Assembly (NCBI GenBank): GCA_947176615.1
Contig: CAMWRO010000040.1
Span: 1 to 15,233 of the forward strand
Source: an uncultured Porphyromonadaceae bacterium
Lineage (GTDB): Bacteria > Bacteroidota > Bacteroidia > Bacteroidales > Muribaculaceae
Reading direction: 5' to 3'
Length of the DNA stretch: 15,233 nt
The notes under the pieces are model-generated. The model saw only the letters and a program-made list of their open reading frames with translations. It was not told the DNA's origin and made no database searches. The translations under genes were made by a program, and so were the position numbers. Of this stretch, positions 7,598-13,981 are shown one piece after another. Within the stretch, counting starts at the first letter, position 1. Every line of letters begins with the position of its first letter.

Positions 7598-8521
7598 TTA
7601 AAACACCTTGATTGCGGGAATATACCGTTTGGGCTGCCGTTTCAGGTCGATAAGGATGCTGTCGAGATGGGCTGCGGTGTTGTTGAGGTTGTTGTAGAGA
7701 GCCGCGTCGTTGAGCAGCATGCCCAGTGACGAATTGGTCGAGTTGAGCTGAGCAGTCGCAAGGTCGAGGTTGGCGGTAATCTCGTTGAGGTTGCGGAGGG
7801 TCGAGTCGATAGGAGCCGACTTGAGGTCTTCGGACAGCACGGCGAGCGCTGCTGAAATCTGTTTCAGATTGGCCGACATCTCGCTGACATTGGCCATCGA
7901 GGTATTGACATTCCCGACAATGGCAGGGACGGCGCCCATCGCCTTGTTGAGCTGGGCGGTCGAGGATTCAAGGTTGGCCATGATGTTGTCGAGACGGTTT
8001 ATCGACGATAGCAGGGCCGGGTTGGCGGCAATATTGTTGGCGGCAATCAGCAACGAGTCGATGCGCGGGGCAATCTGCATGATTGTCGGCATCAGCTCGC
8101 CCGAGACGGCGTCCATCAGTCCGGCTTGGTTCTCCCCTATCAGTTTGTCGCCCACGGCATGCTTTTCGCCCGCAGCGGCCATTTTCAATTCGATAGTCGC
8201 GGTGCCGAGCATATCGGTCACGATGACGGCCTTGGTCCCGACGGGTACTTTCAGGTTCTTGTCAAGGCTGAGTTCAACGCAGATGTGGCCGGGGTTGTCA
8301 TACTCATACTGTATCTCCCTGACGACACCCACCTTGAAACCGTTGACGGTCACAGGGGCCGACTGGGCGAGTCCGGCGACATTGGTATAGGACACATAAT
8401 AGTAGTTGGCGGCCTTGAATACGTTGATTCCCTTCAGATAGTCGATTCCGAAAAACAGGACAAGGAGCGAGACGATGACTGTCAGGCCGATAATAGCTTC
8501 TTTGGTAAAAATCTTTTTCAT
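7598..8521 (-). CDS. MCE/MlaD family lipid-transport protein (307 aa)
   Basis: The protein starts MKKIFTKEAIIGL, with one transmembrane helix at about 8-26 and then a single MCE domain at about 38-115 (YYVSYTNVAGLAQSAPVTVNG, then GFKVGVVREI and GTATIELKM). Residues about 140-300 are a long amphipathic helical region rich in Asn, Ala and Leu, as in MlaD and Mce proteins that form hexameric rings and tunnels. Family knowledge puts it in the inner membrane, periplasm-facing, passing phospholipids to or from an ABC transporter (MlaE, MlaF). Those partners are not in the window. It begins 14 bases after the stop of the amidase gene, so they form an operon. One MCE domain and this length are usual for Bacteroidetes. 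Confidence 0.93.
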   Translation of the reverse strand: MKKIFTKEAIIGLTVIVSLLVLFFGIDYLKGINVFKAANYYYVSYTNVAGLAQSAPVTVNGFKVGVVREIQYEYDNPGHICVELSLDKNLKVPVGTKAVIVTDMLGTATIELKMAAAGEKHAVGDKLIGENQAGLMDAVSGELMPTIMQIAPRIDSLLIAANNIAANPALLSSINRLDNIMANLESSTAQLNKAMGAVPAIVGNVNTSMANVSEMSANLKQISAALAVLSEDLKSAPIDSTLRNLNEITANLDLATAQLNSTNSSLGMLLNDAALYNNLNNTAAHLDSILIDLKRQPKRYIPAIKVF

Positions 8522-8535
8522 CTTTTTTTACTGAA

Positions 8536-9654
8536 TTACTTGATGCGTTTCCCGTCACGCGTCTTGATAATAAACGCCTGAGGGAACGACTTTTTCACCT
8601 TTTTCAATATTTTTTGCGCCTCGGCCATCGAGGTGGTCGAGCCGTGGGTGTACTTGACGAGGCCGCCGTCGCGGTAACTCTCGACAGGCGAGAGACCTTT
8701 CAGCCGCTTGTCACCGCGGCGCAGCTCTGAATCAGATGTCAGGAACTGCACCTTGTAGACAATCTTACCCGACGCGGCAGCCGGCGCGGAAGTCTCTGCC
8801 TCTGCATCCTCGTTGTCTCCCGCGTCATTTGCCACGACCGGCGACTGGGCGGCTATTGTCGTCTTGCCGTTGCTGCCGCGGTATTTTTTGATGCCGTTGA
8901 AAATCGAGCGGGCGAGTTTGTCCTGTCCCGATGCCGAGGACATGAATTTTTCCTGCGTGGGATTGCAGATGAAGTCCAGTTCGACAAGTATGGCGGGCAT
9001 ACCGGTCTTGACAAGTACCCAGAAAGGGGCCTGTTTAACGCCGAGGTTGCGACGGCCTGCCGTGGCGACAAACTCATTTTGGACCGCCTGCGCGAGGTTG
9101 ATGCTCTGGTCGAGGTTGTTGTGCTGCATCATCTCAAACATGATGTAGCTCTCGGCCGACGAGGGGTCAAATCCCTGATAGGTCGTCGAGTAATCCGATT
9201 CGAGCTTCATAACCCCGTTTTCGCGCATGGCCACTTCGAGATTAGCGTTGCTGCGGCTCAGACCGAGGGTATAGACTGCCGCTCCGTTGATTGTCTTGCG
9301 CTTGGGCGACTTCTTGTCAATAGAATTGGCATGGATGGAGATAAACAGGTCGGCCTTGGCCTTGTTGGCGATGTCGCAACGCCCCTGCAGGGTGACAAAC
9401 CGGTCGTCGTCACGGGTCATGACCACCTTTACATCCTTCATCTCCTTGTCGAGCAGCTTGCGCAGTTTCAACCCGACGGCGAGATTGACTGTTTTTTCAT
9501 TGGTTTTGTCACCGAGCGCACCCGCATCCTTTCCTCCGTGACCGGGGTCAATCACGACCACAAAGTCGCGGGCCTGAACAGTCGGCACGGTCATGGCAAC
9601 CATGAAGACAGCAACAGTGATAAGACGCAATATGTAGGTTCGCAAAGTGTCCAT
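8536..9654 (-). CDS. N-acetylmuramoyl-L-alanine amidase (Amidase_3) with C-terminal SPOR-like domain (372 aa)
   Basis: A signal peptide (residues 1 to about 28, ending TVQA) precedes an Amidase_3 domain (about 31-258). The zinc ligands are visible: H39 in DPGHGGKDAG, E53 in TNEKT and H108 in SIHANS; the catalytic glutamate is E225 in VELDFICNP. The enzyme cleaves the amide bond between MurNAc and L-Ala of the stem peptide in the periplasm, usually for daughter-cell separation. After an Ala/Asp/Glu-rich linker (265-295), residues 297-366 (KIVYKVQFLTSDSE ... AEAQKILKKVKKSFPQAFII) resemble a SPOR domain, which binds denuded septal glycan. It is the first gene of the minus-strand run, with a promoter 17 bases upstream, and is cotranscribed with the MCE gene. 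Confidence 0.93.
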   Translation of the reverse strand: MDTLRTYILRLITVAVFMVAMTVPTVQARDFVVVIDPGHGGKDAGALGDKTNEKTVNLAVGLKLRKLLDKEMKDVKVVMTRDDDRFVTLQGRCDIANKAKADLFISIHANSIDKKSPKRKTINGAAVYTLGLSRSNANLEVAMRENGVMKLESDYSTTYQGFDPSSAESYIMFEMMQHNNLDQSINLAQAVQNEFVATAGRRNLGVKQAPFWVLVKTGMPAILVELDFICNPTQEKFMSSASGQDKLARSIFNGIKKYRGSNGKTTIAAQSPVVANDAGDNEDAEAETSAPAAASGKIVYKVQFLTSDSELRRGDKRLKGLSPVESYRDGGLVKYTHGSTTSMAEAQKILKKVKKSFPQAFIIKTRDGKRIK

Positions 9655-9671
9655 AACCTCAAATTATCACG

Positions 9672-9679
9672 CAAAGGTA
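9672..9679 (-). promoter_or_regulatory. -7 promoter element of the amidase-MCE operon
   Basis: On the minus strand TACCTTTG matches TAnnTTTG and lies 17 bases before the amidase start codon. No good -33 TTTG is visible at the expected distance, so the assignment rests on one element. Confidence 0.5.
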
Positions 9680-9743
9680 GTAAAAGATGGCTTAATTTGG
9701 GACAGTTTCACTATATTTTTATTCCCGATTGCGAAATTATGTC

Positions 9744-9751
9744 TAATTTTG
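9744..9751 (+). promoter_or_regulatory. -7 promoter element of the GldB-like gene
   Basis: TAATTTTG fits TAnnTTTG and lies 32 bases before the ATG at 9784. It is divergent from the amidase promoter, with about 65 bases between the two boxes. No convincing -33 element is seen. Confidence 0.4.
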
Positions 9752-9783
9752 GCCAATGAAGTGATTTAAACTGATAATGAAAA

Positions 9784-10731
9784 ATGAGACGAATAGCTAT
9801 AATATCGATACTGGCAGCGCTACTGTGGTCTTGCGGCGGAGACAATACCGGTTATGAGCCTGTCAGGGTTCACCGCCTCGACCGCGCGCTCGCGTCGGGC
9901 CGTGTCGAGACAGTCGATTCCATGCGCGATGCCGCCGCAGCGCTTTTTGCCGTCACGGGGCGCGGCGAGGTCAACGCGCAATCGGTCGCAGAGTATGCCG
10001 CCGACCGCGCCACGACTTTCTATATGCCTGACATCGAGCAACGCCTCCCCTCGCTCGACTCGGTTCAGGGTGCGCTCGGGCGCGTTTATGCCATACTTGC
10101 CGAAAAGCTCCCCGAGGCCCCGCGCTACGAAATCTACGGCATAGTCCTCCCCTACAACCAGTCGCTGTTTTTCAAAGACTCGATGCTGTTCGTCGGCCTC
10201 AACCACTACCTCGGAGCCGATTATGAACCTTACGGGCACTTCCCCGGGTTTATCCGCCGCGACAAGCGGGCCGCGCGTCTACCGATTGATGTAACCGAGG
10301 CCGCCGTGAAAGTCGGATACCAGTTTTCGCCCGGGACGGCCTACCCGACCGTACTCAACCGCCTCCTCTATGAGGGTGCTGTGGTCGAGGCGGTGATGCA
10401 GGCCGCAGGTGTCGACGAGGCCGCCGCACTCGGCTACCCACGCGACGAATGGCAGTGGATGACCGCCAACGAGCGTCAGGCATGGGATGCGCTGATTACC
10501 CGCAACCTCCTTTACAGCACCGACCCGACCCACGCGCGGTCGCTCACCGCTCCCGCCCCCCACACCACCCTGCTCAACCCCGAAAGTCCCGGCCGCGCAG
10601 GGCGGTTCACGGGACACAGGATTGTCGCGGCCTACCTCCGCGCCAACCCCTCGGCGACCCTCTCCGACATCCTATCGCCCGGTTTCTACATGAACCCCGA
10701 CGCTCTACAGAAATCAAGCTATCGACCTTGA
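9784..10731 (+). CDS. gldB: GldB-like lipoprotein (315 aa)
   Basis: MRRIAIISILAALLWSC is a lipoprotein signal peptide with the acylated cysteine at position 17. The rest matches the GldB family from one end to the other: HRLDRAL near the start, LNHYLGADYEPY in the middle, then W-x-x-x-NE-x-x-x-W, NLLYSTDPTH, APHT, SPGRAGRFTGHRIVAAY and a C-terminal LQKSSYRP. GldB is required for gliding in Flavobacterium, but homologs are common in non-motile Bacteroidales, where their role is not established; no other gld gene is seen here. It is a single gene, transcribed divergently from the amidase operon, and ends at a palindrome and then a terminator. The family call is firm; the function is not. Confidence 0.88.
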   Translation: MRRIAIISILAALLWSCGGDNTGYEPVRVHRLDRALASGRVETVDSMRDAAAALFAVTGRGEVNAQSVAEYAADRATTFYMPDIEQRLPSLDSVQGALGRVYAILAEKLPEAPRYEIYGIVLPYNQSLFFKDSMLFVGLNHYLGADYEPYGHFPGFIRRDKRAARLPIDVTEAAVKVGYQFSPGTAYPTVLNRLLYEGAVVEAVMQAAGVDEAAALGYPRDEWQWMTANERQAWDALITRNLLYSTDPTHARSLTAPAPHTTLLNPESPGRAGRFTGHRIVAAYLRANPSATLSDILSPGFYMNPDALQKSSYRP

Positions 10732-10734
10732 AAA

Positions 10735-10752
10735 ATATGTTGTACAACATAT
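10735..10752. repeat. 18-bp perfect palindrome after the gldB-like stop
   Basis: ATATGTTGTACAACATAT reads the same on both strands, is centred between 10743 and 10744, and begins three bases after the stop codon. It may be an operator or an RNA stem; it has no loop, which suits a dimeric DNA-binding protein better than a terminator. Confidence 0.8.
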
Positions 10753-10778
10753 GAATAACAAATTTTAACCAAACCGTT

Positions 10779-10803
10779 AAAACCCGCTGTGGGTGCGGGT
10801 TTT
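10779..10803 (+). terminator. Intrinsic terminator of the GldB-like gene
   Basis: AAAACCCGC (10779-10787) pairs perfectly with GCGGGTTTT (10795-10803) around the loop TGTGGGT. The 3' arm ends in four T residues. Confidence 0.75.
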
Positions 10804-10846
10804 GAGAGCCTTAAAAGAGCTAACAAGGTGATAGTGAGACCCGTAT

Positions 10847-10878
10847 TTTGGCCGTTTGCCAAAACTTTTGTACCTTTG
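10847..10878 (+). promoter_or_regulatory. Strong Bacteroidetes promoter before the structured leader
   Basis: TTTG at 10847-10850 (-33) and TACCTTTG at 10871-10878 (-7) are 20 bases apart, the canonical arrangement. Transcription would begin near 10884, about 130 bases before the thioredoxin-fold gene, leaving an unusually long leader for this window. Confidence 0.75.
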
Positions 10879-10892
10879 CAGCGTAATAACAA

Positions 10893-10988
10893 ATGATGGA
10901 GACTTGTAGAGACAAGTTTCTCGCCGAAAATCGGCAAGGTTTAAGTCGGGGTATCGAGGCGGTGCATAACCCCTCCCACGCCTGCTGA
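10893..10988 (+). CDS. Possible 31-codon leader ORF
   Basis: An ATG pair at 10893 and 10896 opens a frame of 31 codons ending in TGA at 10986-10988, 29 bases before the next gene. It would begin about 10 bases after the predicted transcription start. The peptide (MMETCRDKFLAENRQGLSRG, then IEAVHNPSHAC) has no recognised family and no run of one amino acid as in attenuator peptides. The same bases form the helices of the structured leader, so the frame may be accidental. Confidence 0.2.
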   Translation: MMETCRDKFLAENRQGLSRGIEAVHNPSHAC

Positions 10989-10998
10989 ACCTCAAGTC
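10897..10998 (+). ncRNA. Candidate structured 5' leader with pseudoknot
   Basis: Downstream of the strong promoter lie several complementary segments: hairpin ACTTGT/ACAAGT (10902-10907 with 10912-10917); hairpin GCCGA/TCGGC (10923-10927 with 10931-10935); outer helix AGGTT/AACCT (10937-10941 with 10988-10992); and inside it GGGGT/ACCCC (10948-10952 with 10969-10973) interleaved with AGGCG/CGCCT (10957-10961 with 10979-10983), an H-type pseudoknot topology. GACTTG (10901-10906) can alternatively pair with CAAGTC (10993-10998) as a closing stem. It does not match a riboswitch consensus I recognise. It could be a cis-regulatory leader of the next gene or a small RNA. Confidence 0.45.
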
Positions 10999-11017
10999 AA
11001 ATATAAATTATGTTTTA

Positions 11018-11506
11018 ATGAAGAAATCAATGTCTATCATTGCGATCTTCGCCGTTTTTCTTCTTTCAGTATCGGCTCGTACCGAGCGTGTCGTTCAAGC
11101 CGCCGAAGGCTTCACCGCCCCGCAATTTGAAATCAACAGCGATTCATCATCTATTTCGCTGGCCGACCTGAAAGGGCGTTATGTCCTGCTCAACTTCTGG
11201 GACTCTACCGACGCCGTGTCGCGTATCGCGACTGCCGACTACGACGCGTTTGCTCGAAACCTCGGCAATGAAGAACGATTTTGTCTCTTGTCGGTCAACC
11301 TTGACCGTAGCGAGCGCCTCTTTCGTGAGATAGTGCGTAGAGACAATCTTAGCGCGGAATCGCAGATGCACCTCAGCCCGACGGAGGCCGCAAAAATTAT
11401 CACCGACTACCGTCTCGCCCGAGGCAATTGCTCTTTCTTAATCAATCCCGAGGGAAAGATTGTCGCCGTCAACCCCGACGCAGCATCTCTCGCGGAACTT
11501 ATCTGA
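11018..11506 (+). CDS. Thioredoxin-fold (TlpA/AhpC-like) exported protein lacking the CxxC (162 aa)
   Basis: A signal peptide (MKKSMSIIAIFAVFLLSVSA) is followed by a thioredoxin-like domain: TAPQFEINS, ISLADLKGRYVLLNFWDS (about 46-63), VNLDRS (93-98) and FLINPEGKIVAVNP (140-153). In TlpA-type proteins the FW is followed by A-S-W-C-x-x-C; here it is FWDSTDAVSR (60-69), with neither cysteine. Two other cysteines (C89, C138) are not placed like a redox pair. The protein is therefore probably not a classical thiol oxidoreductase, and may be a binding protein or use another chemistry. It is monocistronic, with a long structured leader before it and a clear terminator after it. Confidence 0.85.
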   Translation: MKKSMSIIAIFAVFLLSVSARTERVVQAAEGFTAPQFEINSDSSSISLADLKGRYVLLNFWDSTDAVSRIATADYDAFARNLGNEERFCLLSVNLDRSERLFREIVRRDNLSAESQMHLSPTEAAKIITDYRLARGNCSFLINPEGKIVAVNPDAASLAELI

Positions 11507-11551
11507 GACACAACCTCAACGTGAATTAATAATCAATCATCACGTCGTATC

Positions 11552-11601
11552 AAAAAACTCCCGCCGCACGGTCTTCACCGACCGCCCGACGGGAGATTTT
11601 T
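11552..11601. terminator. Intrinsic terminator between convergent genes
   Basis: CTCCCG (11558-11563) pairs with CGGGAG (11590-11595), with an inner CGGTC/GACCG stem. A run of six A lies before it and ATTTTT after it, so it can work on both strands. It serves the thioredoxin-fold gene (stop 11506) and possibly the GH2 gene (stop 11649). Confidence 0.85.
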
Positions 11602-11607
11602 ATACCC

Positions 11608-11652
11608 CTGTTATTATTTGTTATCTGTTATTTGTTATCTGTTATCTGTTAT
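11608..11652. repeat. Tandem heptad repeat (YTGTTAT)n
   Basis: Six copies of CTGTTAT or TTGTTAT follow one another with a single 3-base interruption after the first copy. The last copy includes the complement of the TAA stop codon of the GH2 gene (11649-11651). It follows the terminator directly. Confidence 0.85.
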
Positions 11653-13979
11653 TTCGCCTTAATGGCGACAGTTGACTTTTTGAGGCCGGGAGCGCGGGCG
11701 GTGAGGGTAATTGTGCCGGGACGGGCGGATGACTTGACAACGGCGAGCGCACGCCCTTTCCATGTGGTGCGCGAGGTGTCGCAATAGCTCGCTGTATCCT
11801 TGAGATTGGCGCTGCCGGTGGCGATTACCGCACCCGGGCCCGAGATGGTGAAGTCAATCGCGGTATCGGCATCGGGTACAACGTTGCCGTCACGGTCAAG
11901 CAGTTCGGCCACGACATAGACAAGGTCCTGATTATTCGGAGCGACAGACGTGCGGTCGGCAGTCAGGCGGATAGCGACAGGCTTTCCGGCCGTATTGATG
12001 ACCGCATCCTCCCCTACGGGATTTCCGTCGGCATCAAGAGCCACGGCGCGGAGCTGCCCGGGAGCATAGGCAACAGGGAACACGGCCCGATAGCCGTTGT
12101 CACGCGACATGGCAGCGGTTCCCGCCTCCTTGCCGTTGAGATAAAGGGCCACACGGGGATGGCGCGACACCACTTCGACATCAACCGTTTTCCCTTCCAT
12201 TCCGGGCCAGTTCCATGATTCCCATGTCGGGTACACGCCCCACATTGTCTCGCGGATTTCGCCATAATAGCCGTCGGGCTCGCGCACGGCGAGGTGGATT
12301 GACGGAACCGAGTCATAGAGAGCCTGACGGTAATAGGATATAGGCTTGCGCCAGCCGGTGAGGTCGATGTCGCCGCAATAGGCACCGTGCCAAGGCCACT
12401 GGTTGCGTTGGAAATGCTCGCCTTCGCTGTCACCTTTATAATAGAACCGGCCTATGCCCGACTCGCCGAGATAGTCGATGGCGGTCCATACGAAGTCACC
12501 GATTATATAAGAATGGTCGGCAACCATCTTGTAGTTGGAAAACGCGTCGCGGGGATAGCTCTCAGTCTGCCACATGACGCGAGACGGCACACGCGCGTGG
12601 TCTGACTCGGCTTTGTGTATCATGTAGTTGTATCCCACGATTTCATGCTGTGCGGCGAGCGGGTCATAGATTTCCCAGTCGCTGTCCCACGATGCGAGGG
12701 CCGATGTCACGGGGCGCGTCGGGTCAATCGAGCGGCACAGGTCGCCGAGCTTGCGGGCGGTGGTGACAACCTCGATTTTCTTGCGCTCGATGACCTCGTT
12801 GCCGATGCTCCAGCACATAATCGACGGATGGTTGCGGTCGCGCAGAACCATCGCCTCGACATCGCGCTGCCACCATGCGTCAAAATCCTTGGCATAATCG
12901 TGAGGTGTCTTCATGTCGCGCCAACCGTCAAAAATCTCGTCAATCACAATCAGTCCCTGACGGTCACACTCGTCAAGAAACGCCGGCGAAGGCGGATTGT
13001 GGCTCGTGCGCACGGCGTTGAATCCCGCCTCCTTCATCAGCCGCACCTTGCGGGCCTCGGCATCGTCATAGCTGCGCGCCCCGAGGATGCCGTTGTCGTG
13101 ATGAACGCAGCCGCCGTTGAGAACTATCGGGCACCCGTTGAGCATCAGTCCTTTTTCGGCCGAATATTCAAACTTGCGCACGCCGAAAGTCTCAGTAGTC
13201 GTGTCAAGAACTTTCCCGTCCTTGCCGACAACCTTGATTTCGGCCTGATAGAGCGACGGTGACTCGGGGCTCCACAACGCGGGAGCGGCAATCGGCACTG
13301 ACACGGAAAACACTCCGTCATCACCCACCGTCACCGTGCGCGACGCGACTGTTTTCCCGTTGCCGACAATCTCGACATCGGCGGTAGTTCCATTGCCGTT
13401 CCTGACAACACCGCGCACCGTAACATCGGCCGACGAGGAATCTACATCAGCCGTAGTGACGGCCACGCTCCACGGCTCGACAAAGGTCTTCCCCGAACTC
13501 AGCAGCCACACATGGCGGTAGATGCCTGAGCCGGAATACCAGCGGCAATTTTTCTGCTGCGAGTTGTCAACGGTGATTTCGACAAGGTTCTCCCCCTCTT
13601 TCAAAGCCGGTGTGATGTCATAGATCATCGACGAGTAGCCATAGGGGCGGAAACCGATGGTATCGCCATTGACAATGAGGGTCGAGTTCATGTAGGCACC
13701 CTCGATGTAAAGGCTATGATTCTTGGAGAGGTCGGCGGCAGTCATGTCGAGCATCTTGCGGTAGGCACCCTTGCCGGTGCACAGATAGCCGCCGTCGTTT
13801 CCGGCCGGCGCAACGCTGTCAAAGTCAAATGTCACGCTCCAGTCATGCGGGAGGTCTACGCGCTCCCATCGGTCAGAACCGTCAAGCGAGAACTGCCAGC
13901 CGTCATCAATGAGCTGACGCTCCACGGCTGTCGCGGTCAGTGACAACAATACTGCCGCAGGTAAAAACAACTTTTTCAT
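11649..13979 (-). CDS. Glycoside hydrolase family 2 enzyme, beta-galactosidase-like (776 aa)
   Basis: The start is the ATG at 13979 (MKKLFLPAAVLLSLTATA, a signal peptide); the in-frame TTG two codons earlier lies inside the previous gene's end. Domains in order: sugar-binding jelly roll (about 20-165), Ig-like domain (168-268), TIM barrel (270-560), then C-terminal Ig-like domains resembling DUF4982 and the GH2 C-terminal domain 5 (about 575-775). The acid/base is E395 in SIGNE and the nucleophile E473 in WQTES. GH2 enzymes retain configuration; most with this layout in Bacteroidales are beta-galactosidases, but beta-glucuronidase or beta-mannosidase activity cannot be excluded. The gene starts 2 bases after the GH43 stop (TGA-AA-ATG), so translation is coupled. 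The product is probably periplasmic. Confidence 0.95.
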   Translation of the reverse strand: MKKLFLPAAVLLSLTATAVERQLIDDGWQFSLDGSDRWERVDLPHDWSVTFDFDSVAPAGNDGGYLCTGKGAYRKMLDMTAADLSKNHSLYIEGAYMNSTLIVNGDTIGFRPYGYSSMIYDITPALKEGENLVEITVDNSQQKNCRWYSGSGIYRHVWLLSSGKTFVEPWSVAVTTADVDSSSADVTVRGVVRNGNGTTADVEIVGNGKTVASRTVTVGDDGVFSVSVPIAAPALWSPESPSLYQAEIKVVGKDGKVLDTTTETFGVRKFEYSAEKGLMLNGCPIVLNGGCVHHDNGILGARSYDDAEARKVRLMKEAGFNAVRTSHNPPSPAFLDECDRQGLIVIDEIFDGWRDMKTPHDYAKDFDAWWQRDVEAMVLRDRNHPSIMCWSIGNEVIERKKIEVVTTARKLGDLCRSIDPTRPVTSALASWDSDWEIYDPLAAQHEIVGYNYMIHKAESDHARVPSRVMWQTESYPRDAFSNYKMVADHSYIIGDFVWTAIDYLGESGIGRFYYKGDSEGEHFQRNQWPWHGAYCGDIDLTGWRKPISYYRQALYDSVPSIHLAVREPDGYYGEIRETMWGVYPTWESWNWPGMEGKTVDVEVVSRHPRVALYLNGKEAGTAAMSRDNGYRAVFPVAYAPGQLRAVALDADGNPVGEDAVINTAGKPVAIRLTADRTSVAPNNQDLVYVVAELLDRDGNVVPDADTAIDFTISGPGAVIATGSANLKDTASYCDTSRTTWKGRALAVVKSSARPGTITLTARAPGLKKSTVAIKAK

Positions 13980-13981
13980 TT

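Noticed and set aside
9079..9759. 226-codon frame opposite the amidase gene
   Set aside because: It covers zinc-ligand codons of a well-supported gene on the other strand and has no domain of its own.
10777..10995. Two overlapping 72-codon minus-strand frames around the gldB terminator and the leader
   Set aside because: They run opposite a terminator, a strong promoter and a structured leader, and have no recognised family.
10885..11017. tRNA or known riboswitch in the leader
   Set aside because: No T-loop or acceptor pattern, and none of the TPP, FMN, cobalamin, SAM or preQ1 consensus segments I know could be placed.
12615..13262. 215-codon frame opposite the GH2 gene
   Set aside because: Shadow of the GH2 catalytic domain; no family resemblance.
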